A stretch of 64,000 nucleotides of DNA from Variovorax sp. TBS-050B. GTDB lineage: Bacteria > Pseudomonadota > Gammaproteobacteria > Burkholderiales > Burkholderiaceae_C. Under the pieces are notes generated by a model that saw only the letters and a list, made by a program, of their open reading frames with translations, ran no database searches and was not told the origin of the DNA. The stretch is from the NCBI RefSeq assembly GCF_029893635.1, contig NZ_JARXYR010000002.1:967001-1031000 (forward strand), in the 5' to 3' direction. The position numbers were made by a program, and so were the translations under genes. Below, piece after piece: positions 10,262-18,621 of this stretch (position 1 is the first letter of the stretch; the number at the start of each line of letters is the position of its first letter).

Positions 10262-11068
10262 ATGGGCGCGCTGCACTACGAGGTTCACGGGCCGCGCGAT
10301 GCAGCGGTCACGGTGCTGCTGTCCTCGGGCCTCGGCGGCTCGGCCGGCTTCTGGCAGCCGCAACTCGGCGCGCTGATTGCCGCCGGCTACCGCGTCGTCG
10401 CCTACGACCAGCGCGGCACCGGCCGCAGCCCCGCCGCGCTGCCCGAGGTCTATGCCATCGCGGACATGGCCCGGGACGTGATCGAGATCCTCGACGCGAC
10501 GAACACCGCGCGGTGCCACTTCGCGGGCCATGCGCTCGGCGGCCTCGTCGGCCTGCAGCTCGCGCTCGACGCGCCTTCGCGCATCGCGAGCCTCGTGCTC
10601 GTCAACGCGTGGTCGAGGCCCAACCCGCATTCGGCGCGCTGCTTCGATGCAAGGCTCGCGCTGCTCGGCGCCTGCGGTGCGCGCGCGTACGTCGAGGCGC
10701 AGCCGATCTTCCTCTACCCCGCGGCCTGGGCCGCCGAGAACGCGCAGCGCGTGGCCGACGAAGTCGACCACGCCTTCGCGCACTTCCCGGGCGAGGCCAA
10801 CATGCGCGCCCGCATCGCCGCGCTGCGCGCCTTCGACATCGATGCCCGTCTCGCCGACATCGCCGCGCCCGCCTTGATCGCCGCGGCCAGGGACGACACG
10901 CTGGTGCCCTGGACCTGCTCCCAGCGCCTCGCCGACGGCCTGCGCGACGTCACGCTCGACATCGTGCCGCACGGCGGCCATGCCCACAGCGTGACCGAGG
11001 CCGACGCCTTCAACCGCAGCCTGCTCGACTTTCTCTCGCGGGTCAGTGCACCCGCCGTTCCAGCATGA
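10262..11068 (+). CDS. rutD: Putative carbamate hydrolase / aminoacrylate hydrolase RutD
   Basis: A 268-residue alpha/beta hydrolase with the same landmarks as E. coli Rut[28 protein letters not shown], the nucleophile region [18 protein letters not shown] and [12 protein letters not shown]. As in E. coli RutD, the usual Ser of the nucleophile elbow is replaced (GHALGG has Ala). The family is thought to speed a late step of the pathway, the breakdown of carbamate or aminoacrylate. It starts five bases after rutC, and its stop overlaps the rutE start (ATGA). Confidence 0.94.
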   Translation: MGALHYEVHGPRDAAVTVLLSSGLGGSAGFWQPQLGALIAAGYRVVAYDQRGTGRSPAALPEVYAIADMARDVIEILDATNTARCHFAGHALGGLVGLQLALDAPSRIASLVLVNAWSRPNPHSARCFDARLALLGACGARAYVEAQPIFLYPAAWAAENAQRVADEVDHAFAHFPGEANMRARIAALRAFDIDARLADIAAPALIAAARDDTLVPWTCSQRLADGLRDVTLDIVPHGGHAHSVTEADAFNRSLLDFLSRVSAPAVPA

Positions 11069-11661
11069 CCACCACCCACACCCTCGACGACGCCGCGCTG
11101 TCGCTGCTCTTCACCGGCGCGCGCAGCCACAACGGCTGGACCGACGAGCCCGTCACCGACGCGCAGCTCGCGCAGGTCTACGCGCTCGCAAGCCTCGGCC
11201 CCACCTCGGCCAACTGCTCGCCCGCGCGCTTCGTCTTCGTGCGCACGCCCGAAGGCAAGCAGCGCCTCGCGCCGGCGCTCTCCAAGGGCAACCTCGACAA
11301 GACCATGGCCGCGCCCGTCACCGTCATCGCCGCGTGGGACCGCAGGTTCTACGACAGGCTGCCCACGCTGTTCCCGCATGCCGATGCGCGCAGCTGGTTC
11401 ACCGGCAGCCCCGAGGCCGCGCACGAGACGGCCTTCCGAAACGCCAGCCTGCAGGCGGGCTACCTGCTGCTGGCGGCGCGCGCGGTCGGACTCGACGCGG
11501 GCCCGATGTCGGGCTTCGACAAGGCGAAGGTCGACGCGGCCTTCTTCGAGGGCACCGACTGGACCGTCAACTTCCTCATCAACCTCGGCCACGGCGACCC
11601 ATCGAAGCTGTTCGGCCGGCTGCCGCGGCTGGCCTTCGACGAGGCCTGCCGGCTCGCCTGA
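11065..11661 (+). CDS. rutE: Malonic semialdehyde reductase RutE
   Basis: A 198-residue nitroreductase-family flavoprotein that reduces malonic semialdehyde to 3-hydroxypropionate, the last Rut step. Conserved blocks include [38 protein letters not shown] and [11 protein letters not shown]. Start and rutD stop share ATGA, so translation is coupled. Confidence 0.95.
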   Translation: MTTTHTLDDAALSLLFTGARSHNGWTDEPVTDAQLAQVYALASLGPTSANCSPARFVFVRTPEGKQRLAPALSKGNLDKTMAAPVTVIAAWDRRFYDRLPTLFPHADARSWFTGSPEAAHETAFRNASLQAGYLLLAARAVGLDAGPMSGFDKAKVDAAFFEGTDWTVNFLINLGHGDPSKLFGRLPRLAFDEACRLA

Positions 11662-11676
11662 AGGCGCCGTTACGAC

Positions 11677-12228
11677 ATGCCGAACGCCATGGCCTCCCAC
11701 GCTCCCGCCTCACCGAACCCCGCCGTGATGCCGCCGGGCCTGCAGAAGGCCGACTTCCGCAATGCGATGGCGCGGCTGGGCGCGGCGGTGAACATCATCA
11801 CCACCGACGGCCCCGCAGGCCGCGCGGGCTTCACCGCCTCGGCCGTGTGCAGCGTGACCGACGAGCCGCCGACGCTGCTGGTGTGCCTCAACCGCTCGGC
11901 CTCGGTGTACCCGGCGTTCAAGGCCAACGGCGTGCTGTGCGTCAACGTGCTGGCCGCAGGGCACCAGTCGCTGTCCGCCCTCTTCGGCGGCAAGACGCCG
12001 ATGGACGAGCGCTTCGCCGCGGCCCGCTGGAGCCGCAACACCACCGGCTCGCCGGTGCTCGACGACGCGGCCGTGTCCTTCGACTGCCGGGTGGTGCATG
12101 CGACCAGCGCGGGCACGCACGACGTGCTGTTCTGCGAGGCCGTCGCCATTGCCATCGGTGGTGCGGCGCAGGGGCTCATCTACTTCGATCGCCGGTATCA
12201 CGAGATCGCTGCGCCACCGCAGCACTGA
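11677..12228 (+). CDS. rutF: NADH:flavin reductase RutF
   Basis: A 183-residue flavin-reductase-like protein that supplies reduced FMN to RutA. The family pattern is clear: [53 protein letters not shown], then [10 protein letters not shown] and the C-terminal [12 protein letters not shown]. The first 22 residues are poorly conserved, so the start could be Met18 instead. It is the last gene of the operon. In E. coli rutG (uracil permease) follows, but here the next feature is an intergenic repeat and then rutR on the other strand. Confidence 0.93.
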   Translation: MPNAMASHAPASPNPAVMPPGLQKADFRNAMARLGAAVNIITTDGPAGRAGFTASAVCSVTDEPPTLLVCLNRSASVYPAFKANGVLCVNVLAAGHQSLSALFGGKTPMDERFAAARWSRNTTGSPVLDDAAVSFDCRVVHATSAGTHDVLFCEAVAIAIGGAAQGLIYFDRRYHEIAAPPQH

Positions 12229-12270
12229 TCTTCTTGCCCCTCTGCATTCGCAGGCAGTGCCTTCGCGTCG

Positions 12271-12375
12271 CTCCTTCCCCCTCTGGGGGAAGGCTGGGAT
12301 GGGGGCAGGCAGAGCGCTCGATGGATAGGCTGCTTGCCCCCACCCCCACCCTCCCCCAGCGGGGGAGGGAGCAAG
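12271..12375 (+). repeat. Intergenic repeat family A, copy 1
   Basis: A GC-rich element of two hairpins: CTTCCCCC/GGGGGAAG at the left, CCTCCCCC/GGGGGAGG at the right, and a complementary pair GGGATGGGGGCA/TTGCCCCCACCCC between them. It is nearly the same as the element at 27046-27158 in the same orientation. It lies between the convergent rutF and rutR genes and could act as a transcription barrier. Confidence 0.85.
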
Positions 12376-12382
12376 GCAGCCC

Positions 12383-13087
12383 TCAGCGCGGCACGATGCC
12401 CTGCAGCACGATGCGCTGGATGTTCTCCACCGTGCGCTCGAAGAATCCCTCGTCTTCCAGCGTGTGCCCCGCGAGCGCCTGCACCTGCACGCCGAAGTCC
12501 GCGTAGTGCTGCGTCACGGCCCAGAGCGCGAAGACGAGGTGGTGCGGATCGACCGGCGCCAGCTTGCCCGCATCGATCCAGGCGCGGATCACTTCCGACT
12601 TCTTCTCCACCAGGGTGCGCAGTTCGCGGTCGAGTTCGTCGCGCAGCAGCGGCGCGCCCTGGATCATCTCCAGGCAGAAGAGCCGCGACGCATCGGGCCG
12701 GTCGCGCGAGATCACCAGCTTGCGGCGGATGTAGTCGCCGATGGCCTGGGCCGGGTCCTGCTCGGCGCTGAAGCCGCGCAGCGGTTCGAGCCACAGCGCG
12801 AGCAGGTCGCGCAGCACGCTGACGTAGAGCTCTTCCTTGTTCGCGAAGTAGTAGAGCAGGTTGCTCTTCGACACGTCGGCGCGCGCAGCCACCTGGTCGA
12901 TGGAGGTGCCGTGCAGGCCGAAGCGCGAGAACAGCCCCAGCGCCGCGCCGAGGATCGCGCTGCGCTTGTCCTCGATCTGGCGCAGCCGGCGGCTCACCGC
13001 GGAGGCGCTGCGCACCGCCGGCTTCGCGCGCTTGCGCACGGGGCTTTGCTTGCTGGCGCTCGCGGCCAGTGCTTTGGTCTTCGGCAT
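12383..13087 (-). CDS. rutR: TetR-family pyrimidine utilisation regulator RutR
   Basis: A 234-residue repressor. After a basic N-terminal extension of about 30 residues, the TetR helix-turn-helix reads FSRFGLHGTSIDQVAARADVSKSNLLYYFANKEELY. The C-terminal ligand domain follows E. coli RutR closely (SRLFCLEMIQGAPLLRDEL, AGKLAPVDPHHLVFALWA, QHYADFGVQV, TVENIQRIVLQGIVPR). RutR senses uracil or thymine and releases DNA when it is bound. The start at 13087 is preceded by AGGGA, whereas longer upstream starts would run through the regulatory region. It faces rutF and is divergent from the dioxygenase operon, and RutR-like operators stand before both operons. Confidence 0.93.
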   Translation of the reverse strand: MPKTKALAASASKQSPVRKRAKPAVRSASAVSRRLRQIEDKRSAILGAALGLFSRFGLHGTSIDQVAARADVSKSNLLYYFANKEELYVSVLRDLLALWLEPLRGFSAEQDPAQAIGDYIRRKLVISRDRPDASRLFCLEMIQGAPLLRDELDRELRTLVEKKSEVIRAWIDAGKLAPVDPHHLVFALWAVTQHYADFGVQVQALAGHTLEDEGFFERTVENIQRIVLQGIVPR

Positions 13088-13144
13088 CTTCCCTCGCTGC
13101 TCCCTCGTTCGGTCCATCGGTGTCGCCTCTGCAGGCGTCAAGGC

Positions 13145-13212
13145 GCACCACTGTAAGGCCATGGTGCATCGCCTCGCGCCGGCATCGTCTTCGCGGCGCG
13201 CAATGCGCACCA
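13145..13212. promoter_or_regulatory. Cluster of three NtrC-like half-sites
   Basis: GCACCA at 13145-13150, TGGTGCA at 13162-13168 and GCACCA at 13207-13212 are half-sites of the NtrC consensus TGCACCA-N3-TGGTGCA. The first two form a perfect inverted repeat, but with 11 instead of 3 intervening bases, so this is not a canonical dyad. They lie 40-110 bases upstream of a sigma-54 promoter. Confidence 0.35.
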
Positions 13213-13233
13213 TGCTGACGCGACGGATGGGTT

Positions 13234-13249
13234 TTGTCCATTTGGTCCA
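13234..13249 (+). promoter_or_regulatory. RutR-like operator upstream of the dioxygenase operon
   Basis: TTGTCCA-TT-TGGTCCA matches 12 of 14 positions of the E. coli RutR consensus. Read on the minus strand and one base longer, it is TTGGACCAAATGGACAA, which shares TTGNACCAAATGGNCAA with the rutA box. It ends two bases before the -24 element, so a bound repressor would clash with sigma-54 polymerase. Confidence 0.72.
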
Positions 13250-13251
13250 AC

Positions 13252-13267
13252 TGGCACAGACGTTGCA
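13252..13267 (+). promoter_or_regulatory. Sigma-54 (-24/-12) promoter of the dioxygenase-transporter operon
   Basis: TGGCACAGACGTTGCA is a near-perfect -24/-12 element (TGGCAC, GG-to-GC spacing of ten bases, TTGCA). Start of transcription is expected near 13278, giving a 24-base leader with GAGGA at 13290-13294 before the dioxygenase ATG. Confidence 0.78.
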
Positions 13268-13301
13268 TGGCGAAAGGCATGCCAAGCACGAGGAACCTGC
13301 C

Positions 13302-14303
13302 ATGACCCTGCTTTCCGTCCCCATCATCGATCTCGCGCCCTACTTCGCCGGCACCGCCGAAGGCAAGGCGGAGGTCGCGAAGAAAGTCGACGAGGCCTGC
13401 CGCAGCATCGGCTTCCTGGTCATCACCAACCACGGCATCTCGCCCGAGCTGATCTCGCGCGTGTCCTCCCTCTCGCGCAGGTTCTTCGACATGCCGCTGG
13501 CCGAGAAGCGCAAGGTCGATCGTCCGCGCGAGGACGCGGTGCGCGGCTACAGCGCGGTGGGCGAGGAAGGCCTCTCCTACAGCCTCGAGGAAGCGGCGCC
13601 GGGCGACCTGAAGGAGTCGTTCTCCATCGGCCCCTCGAACGTGCCGGACGACGACTACCACCGCGGCCCGGCCGCCGGCCCGCACTTCGAGCCCAACAGC
13701 TGGCCCCCCATCGAGGGCTTCAAAGAGGCCTACGAGCAGTACTTCGAGGCGATGAGCGATCTCTCGCGCTCGCTGATGCGCGTCTTCGCGCTCGGCCTCT
13801 CGCTGCCCGAGACCTTCTTCGACGACAAGATCGACAAGCACATCAGCATGTTCCGCGTGCTGAGCTACCCGCCGCAGCGCGAGCAGCCGCTGCCCGGCCA
13901 GCTGCGCGCGGGCGCGCACAGCGACTACGGCAGCCTCACCATCGTGCTGCCCGACGACAAGGGCCTGCAGGTGTTCAACAAGGCCGGCCAGTGGGTGGAC
14001 GTGCCGCAGGTCGAGGGCGGCCTGGTGGTCAACATCGCCGACCTCATGATGCAGTGGACCAACGACCAGTGGGTGTCCACGCTGCACCGCGTGATCAACC
14101 CGCCCTTCGAGGTCGCGAGCACCAACCGCCGGCAGTCGCTGGTGTTCTTCCACCAGCCCAACTACGACGCGATGGTCGAGTGCCTGCCGAGCTGCCTCGC
14201 GCCCGGCGAGCAGCCAAAGTACGCGCCCATCTCCTCGGGCGACCACCTCACCTCCAAGTTCGTCAAGCAGACGACCTTCGGCGGCACCAAGGTCGCGGCC
14301 TGA
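13302..14303 (+). CDS. Fe(II)/2-oxoglutarate dioxygenase, isopenicillin N synthase family
   Basis: A 333-residue double-stranded beta-helix oxygenase. Iron ligands are His206 and Asp208 (GAHSDYGSLTIV) and His262 (STLHRVINP). The 2-oxoglutarate carboxylate is bound by Arg277 and Ser279 (NRRQSLVFF). The N-terminal IPIIDL-like start (here VPIIDLAPYF) and GFLVITNHGIS are diagnostic of the family. The same family includes the fungal thymine 7-hydroxylase, and this gene lies next to rutR behind a RutR-like box and a sigma-54 promoter. Oxidation of a pyrimidine such as thymine is therefore a reasonable inference, but the substrate is not visible in the sequence. First gene of a seven-gene operon. 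Confidence 0.9.
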   Translation: MTLLSVPIIDLAPYFAGTAEGKAEVAKKVDEACRSIGFLVITNHGISPELISRVSSLSRRFFDMPLAEKRKVDRPREDAVRGYSAVGEEGLSYSLEEAAPGDLKESFSIGPSNVPDDDYHRGPAAGPHFEPNSWPPIEGFKEAYEQYFEAMSDLSRSLMRVFALGLSLPETFFDDKIDKHISMFRVLSYPPQREQPLPGQLRAGAHSDYGSLTIVLPDDKGLQVFNKAGQWVDVPQVEGGLVVNIADLMMQWTNDQWVSTLHRVINPPFEVASTNRRQSLVFFHQPNYDAMVECLPSCLAPGEQPKYAPISSGDHLTSKFVKQTTFGGTKVAA

Positions 14304-14326
14304 TTCCTCGGAGGCGCCCGGATCAC

Positions 14327-14713
14327 ATGGCCCACCTGTCCTACGTCAACGTCTTCGCGAAGGACGTGGTCGCGCTCAGCGGCTTCTACCAGCGCGTGTT
14401 CGGCTTCCAGGAGATCGAGGCGATCCGCTCGCCCATCTTCCGCGGGCTGGACACCGGCAAATCGAGCCTCGGCTTCAACGCGCTCGATGCCTACGAGCTG
14501 CTGCACCTGGGCGAATTCGCCGACACGCGCGGCGTGAAGTTCCTGCTGAACATCGACGTCGACAGCCAGGCCGAGGTCGACCGCATGGTGCCGGTCGCGC
14601 TCGAGGCCGGCGCCACGCTCGTGAAGCCGCCCTATGTGACCTACTACGACTGGTACCAGTCGGTGCTGCTCGACCCCGAGGGCAACGTGTTCCGCATCAA
14701 TTTCATGATGTAG
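14327..14713 (+). CDS. VOC (glyoxalase/bleomycin resistance) family protein
   Basis: A 128-residue single-domain VOC protein made of two beta-alpha-beta-beta-beta modules: AHLSYVNVFAKDVVALSGFY then FGFQEIEAIR, and FLLNIDVDSQAEVDRM then SVLLDPEGNVFRINF. Candidate metal ligands are a His in the first strand, a Glu in ELLHLGEF and a Glu/Asp near DPEGN. VOC enzymes include ring-cleavage dioxygenases, isomerases and thiol transferases, and the reaction here is unknown. It follows the dioxygenase by 23 bases and may act on its product. Confidence 0.8.
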   Translation: MAHLSYVNVFAKDVVALSGFYQRVFGFQEIEAIRSPIFRGLDTGKSSLGFNALDAYELLHLGEFADTRGVKFLLNIDVDSQAEVDRMVPVALEAGATLVKPPYVTYYDWYQSVLLDPEGNVFRINFMM

Positions 14714-14775
14714 CGGCGCGGCCTTTCATTTTTCTTTTCTCCCTCGTCCTCACGCTCCTCACGAAAGGTTGCTCC

Positions 14776-15880
14776 ATGCCGCGCATCTCCTCCCACGGCC
14801 CGGCCCTCGGGCTGGCACTGACGCTCGCAGCCTGCGGCGCCTCGTTCTCGCTGCCGGCCGCCGCCGACGGCTTCACGCTGAAGGACAAGCCGAAGATCGC
14901 GATGCTCTACTTCGGCCCCAAGAACGACGGCGGCTGGACGCAGGCCTTCGACGAAGCCCGCGTGAAGATCGAGAAGGAGATCGGGCCAGAAGATCCAGTT
15001 CGTGGAGAACGTGCCCGAGGACGCCTCGGCCATCAAGCCCGCGGCGGAGAAGTTCATCCAGCGCGGCGCCAACATCGTGATCGGCACCGCCTTCGGCTAT
15101 TCCGACAGCTTCAAGGACCTGGCTGCCAAGTACCCCGGCGTGGCCTTCCTCAACGGCTCGGGCACCACCAACGGCAGCAACCTCGAATCCTTCTACGGCC
15201 GCACCTACGAGAGCCAGTACCTCTGCGGCATGGCCGCCGGTGCCGCCTCGAAGACCGGCAAGCTCGGCTTCGTCGCGGCCAACCCCTTCGGCGTGGTGAA
15301 CTGGACCATCAACGCCTTCGCGCTCGGCGCGCAGAAGATGAACCCCAACGCCACCGTCAACGTGATCTACACCGGCGCGTGGAACGACCCGGTGAAGGAG
15401 CGCGCGGCCGCCGCCGCGCTCATCGACCAGGGCGCCGACGTGATCGGCCAGCACGTGGACAGCCCCACGCCGCAGATCGTCGCGCAGGAGCGCGGCGTGT
15501 ACGGCACCGGCCACCACCGCGACCTGCGCCAGTTCGCGCCCAAGGCCACGCTGTGTTCCTCCGTGTGGGTGTGGGACCGCTTCCTCGCGCCCGAACTCAA
15601 GAAGATCATGGCCGGCGGCTGGAAGCCCGCGCAATACGGCGCCTTCATCGAGATGAAGGACGGCGGCACCGACATCGCCGGCTTCGGCCCGGCCGTGCCC
15701 AAGGACAAGGCAGCGCTCATCACCGCCGAGCGCGACGCGATCATGAAGGGCAAGCAGATCTACGCCGGTCCGCTCGCCGACCGCGACGGCAAGGAGCGCG
15801 TGGCCAAGGGCGCGGTGCTCTCGGACGCCGAGCTCTGGAAGATGGACTGGTTCGTCAAGGGCGTGGTCACGCAGAAGTAG
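14776..15880 (+). CDS. BMP-family ABC transporter substrate-binding protein, interrupted by a single-base frameshift
   Basis: Periplasmic binding protein of the Bmp/PnrA type (nucleoside or nucleobase uptake). It begins with a signal peptide ending near LPAAADG. The frame breaks at a GGG run (14983-14985). Removing one G turns IGPEDPVRGER into IGQKIQFVENVPEDASAIKP, joins both halves and gives about 367 residues, a normal length. The second half has the family blocks GTAFGYSDSFKDLAAKYPGVAFLN and AAGAASKTGKLGFVAANPFGVV. Given the intact downstream genes, an extra G from sequencing is the simplest reading. It is the likely ligand receptor of the following ABC proteins. Confidence 0.88.
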
Positions 15881-15905
15881 GCCCCGGGACAAGCCAAGGC
15901 CGCAC

Positions 15906-17432
15906 ATGCCCAACGCGCTCGAACTCACCGGCATCCGCAAGACCTTCGACGGCTTCGCGGCACTGACCGACGCCCACTTCGCGGCGCGCTGGGGCGAGGT
16001 GCACGCGCTGCTCGGGGAAAACGGCGCGGGCAAGTCCTCGCTGATGAACATCGCGGCCGGCCTCTACGCGCCCGAGGCCGGCCAGCTGCTGGTGGACGAC
16101 AACGCGGTGCGCTTCGCCGGGCCGCGCGACGCGGCGAAGCACCGCATCGGCATGGTCCACCAGCATTTCAAGCTGGTGCGGCCGTTCACGGTGGCGCAGA
16201 ACATCCTGCTCACCGCGCCGCCGCCTCCGGAGTTCCAGAGCCATGGCGAGCGGTTGCGCGAGATCACGCGCGACATCCGCAACAAGGCGGCGGAGCTGGG
16301 CTTCGACATCGATCCGGCGAAGCGCGTCGATGCGCTGTCGATCGCCGAGCAGCAGCGCGTGGAGATCCTCAAGGTGCTGCTGGCCGGCGCGCGCATCCTG
16401 ATCCTCGACGAGCCCACGGCCGTGCTGACCGACCAGGAGGCCGCGCGCCTGCTGCAGACGGTGCAGGGCCTGGCACGCCAGGGCGCGGCCGTGGTGCTGG
16501 TCACGCACAAGATGGCCGACGTGAAGACCTACGCCGACCGCGTGACCGTCATGCGCGGCGGCCGCACCGTGGCCACGCTGAAGCCCGGCGATGCATCGGT
16601 GGCCGAGCTGGTGAAGCTCACGGTGGGCGAGTCGATCGCGGCGCAGGGCTTCGAGCCCTCGGCGGCGCCGCGCGGGCCGGTGCGCCTTTCGGTGCGCGGC
16701 CTGCGCACGCCCGCCTCGCCCGAAGGCCGCCGCGTGCTCGACGGCGTGGACCTCGACCTGCATGCGGGCGAGATCTACGGCCTGGCCGGCGTGGGCGGCA
16801 ACGGCCAGGGCGAGCTGGCGGGCGCGATCATGGGCCTGCCGGGCGAGGCCACCGAAGGCGAGATCCGGCTCGAAGGCCATGGCGACCTCAAGACCATGCC
16901 CGCCGCGGTGCGCCGGGGCATCGGCATCGCCGCCATTCCGGCCGACCGCTACGGGCTCGCGCTCGCGGGCGGCCTCTCGGTGGCCGAGAACTACGCCATC
17001 GGCCGCGTGCACACCGGCCGCTACGGACCCGTGTGGCGCCTGCGCCGCAGCCGCATCCAGAGCGACACGCAGGAAGCGGTGCGCGCCTTCGACGTGCAGG
17101 GCGTGCGCTCGGTCGCGCAGAAGGCGGCGCTGCTCTCGGGCGGCAACGCGCAGAAGCTGGTGCTGGCGCGCGAATTCGGCAAGTCGCCCACGCTGGTGCT
17201 CGCGCACAGCCCGAGCCGCGGGCTCGACGTGCGCGCCAGCGCCGAGGTGCATGCGAGGCTGCGCGCCGCACGCGACGGCGGTGCGGCGGTGCTGCTCATC
17301 AGCGAGGACCTCGACGAGGTGCTGCAGCTCGCCGACCGCATCGGCGTGATGACGCGCGGGCGCATCGCCGGCGAGTTCGCGCAGCCCGCGGACCGGCAGG
17401 CCATCGGACAGGCGATGGTGGACCATGGCTGA
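15906..17432 (+). CDS. ABC transporter ATPase with two nucleotide-binding domains (BMP/nucleoside type)
   Basis: A 508-residue tandem ATPase of the YufO/NupO group. The N-terminal half has Walker A GENGAGKSS, Q-loop HQHFKL and Walker B ILILDEPTAVLT. Its signature region (LSIAEQQRVEILK) is the usual variant of this group. The C-terminal half is degenerate, as is normal: Walker A is replaced by GVGGNGQGEL, the signature is LLSGGNAQKLVLARE, and Walker B ends in LVLAHSPSRGLDV instead of D-E. It powers import through the two permeases that follow and overlaps the first by eight bases. Confidence 0.92.
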   Translation: MPNALELTGIRKTFDGFAALTDAHFAARWGEVHALLGENGAGKSSLMNIAAGLYAPEAGQLLVDDNAVRFAGPRDAAKHRIGMVHQHFKLVRPFTVAQNILLTAPPPPEFQSHGERLREITRDIRNKAAELGFDIDPAKRVDALSIAEQQRVEILKVLLAGARILILDEPTAVLTDQEAARLLQTVQGLARQGAAVVLVTHKMADVKTYADRVTVMRGGRTVATLKPGDASVAELVKLTVGESIAAQGFEPSAAPRGPVRLSVRGLRTPASPEGRRVLDGVDLDLHAGEIYGLAGVGGNGQGELAGAIMGLPGEATEGEIRLEGHGDLKTMPAAVRRGIGIAAIPADRYGLALAGGLSVAENYAIGRVHTGRYGPVWRLRRSRIQSDTQEAVRAFDVQGVRSVAQKAALLSGGNAQKLVLAREFGKSPTLVLAHSPSRGLDVRASAEVHARLRAARDGGAAVLLISEDLDEVLQLADRIGVMTRGRIAGEFAQPADRQAIGQAMVDHG

Positions 17433-18621
17433 CGCCTCCCTCATGGCCGACGGGGCAGCGCGCGCTTCCACATCCGCCACGCCGCCCGCCAAGGCATCTG
17501 CTGCGGCCGTCGCGCACGAGGCGCCGCGCACGGCGCAGCCCATGCAGCCGCTGGCCCGCCGTCGCTACGCGCTCGAGATCCGCCAGCACATGCCGTGGCG
17601 CTGGCAGGCGCTGATCCTCGCGGCGGCGCTGCTCGTGGGCTTCGCCATCTCCGCGGCGATCCTCGTGGCCGCGGGCGTGCCCGCCGACGAACTCGCCAAC
17701 GAGTTCGTGATGCAGACCTTCCTCGACGGCCAGAACTTCCGCGCCGTGCTGTTCCAGGCCGCGCCGATGATCCTCGTGGGCCTCGCGGGCGCCATCGCCT
17801 TCCGCGCGCGCTTCTGGAACCTGGGGCTCGAAGGCCAGATGATCTGGGGCGCCATCGGCGCGACCACCGTCTCGATGTGGCAGATCGGGCCCGAGAACCT
17901 GCGCCTGCCGCTGATGTTCATCGCGGCCATCGGCTGCGGACTGCTGTGGGTGCTGGGGCCCGTGTGGCTCAAGCTCAAGCTCGGCGTGAACGAGATCATC
18001 TCGACGCTGATGCTCAACTACATGGCGGCCAACTTCCTGCTGCACCTGGTCTACGGCAGCTGGAAGGACCCGAAGGACAACTTCCCCTACTCGCCGCAGT
18101 TCCGTGCCTTCGAGCGGCTGCCCGAGCTCGGCGCGGGCATCGGCAGCTCGATCCTGCTGGCGGGCATCGTCGCGCTGCTGGCGTGGTGGCTCGCGAGCGT
18201 GAGCCGCATGGGCCTGTACCTGCGTTTCGTCGATGCGAACCCGCGCGTGGCGCACGCCAGCGGCGTGCCGGTGCGACGCACCATCTACGGCGCGGTGCTG
18301 CTCTCTGGCGCGATGGCCGGGCTCGCGGGCTTCGCGGTGGTCGCGGGCCAGGAAGGCCGGCTCACGCAGGCCTTCTACCAGGGCTACGGCTTCTCGGGCA
18401 TCCTCATCGCCTTCCTCGCGCGCAACAACCCGCTCGCGGCCACGGTGGTGGCGCTGCTGGTGGCCGCGCTCTTCGTCACCGGCCGCAGCCTGCAGGTGTT
18501 CTACCAGGTGCCGTTCTCGATGGTGCAGCTGATCCAGGCGGTGATCGTGGTGTGCGTGGCGTCGAGCGACTTCTTCATCCGCCACCGGCTGCGCCGCGTG
18601 GGCGGGGAGGCCGTGCAATGA
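17425..18621 (+). CDS. ABC transporter permease 1 (BMP/nucleoside type)
   Basis: A 398-residue inner-membrane protein of the YufP/NupP type. An N-terminal cytoplasmic stretch of about 55 residues, rich in Ala and Thr, precedes eight to nine hydrophobic helices. Signatures are FRARFWNLGLEGQMIWGAIGAT, GVNEIISTLMLNYMA and GFSGILIAFLARNNPLA, all typical of the branched-chain/ribose permease superfamily. The start overlaps the ATPase gene and the stop overlaps the next start (ATGA). An internal start at Met40 (MQPLARRRY) is also possible, because the first 40 residues look non-essential. Confidence 0.9.
   Translation: MADASLMADGAARASTSATPPAKASAAAVAHEAPRTAQPMQPLARRRYALEIRQHMPWRWQALILAAALLVGFAISAAILVAAGVPADELANEFVMQTFLDGQNFRAVLFQAAPMILVGLAGAIAFRARFWNLGLEGQMIWGAIGATTVSMWQIGPENLRLPLMFIAAIGCGLLWVLGPVWLKLKLGVNEIISTLMLNYMAANFLLHLVYGSWKDPKDNFPYSPQFRAFERLPELGAGIGSSILLAGIVALLAWWLASVSRMGLYLRFVDANPRVAHASGVPVRRTIYGAVLLSGAMAGLAGFAVVAGQEGRLTQAFYQGYGFSGILIAFLARNNPLAATVVALLVAALFVTGRSLQVFYQVPFSMVQLIQAVIVVCVASSDFFIRHRLRRVGGEAVQ

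Noticed and set aside
13145..13168. Canonical NtrC dyad
   Set aside because: The half-sites are perfect but 11 bases apart instead of 3, so it is reported only as a low-confidence half-site cluster.
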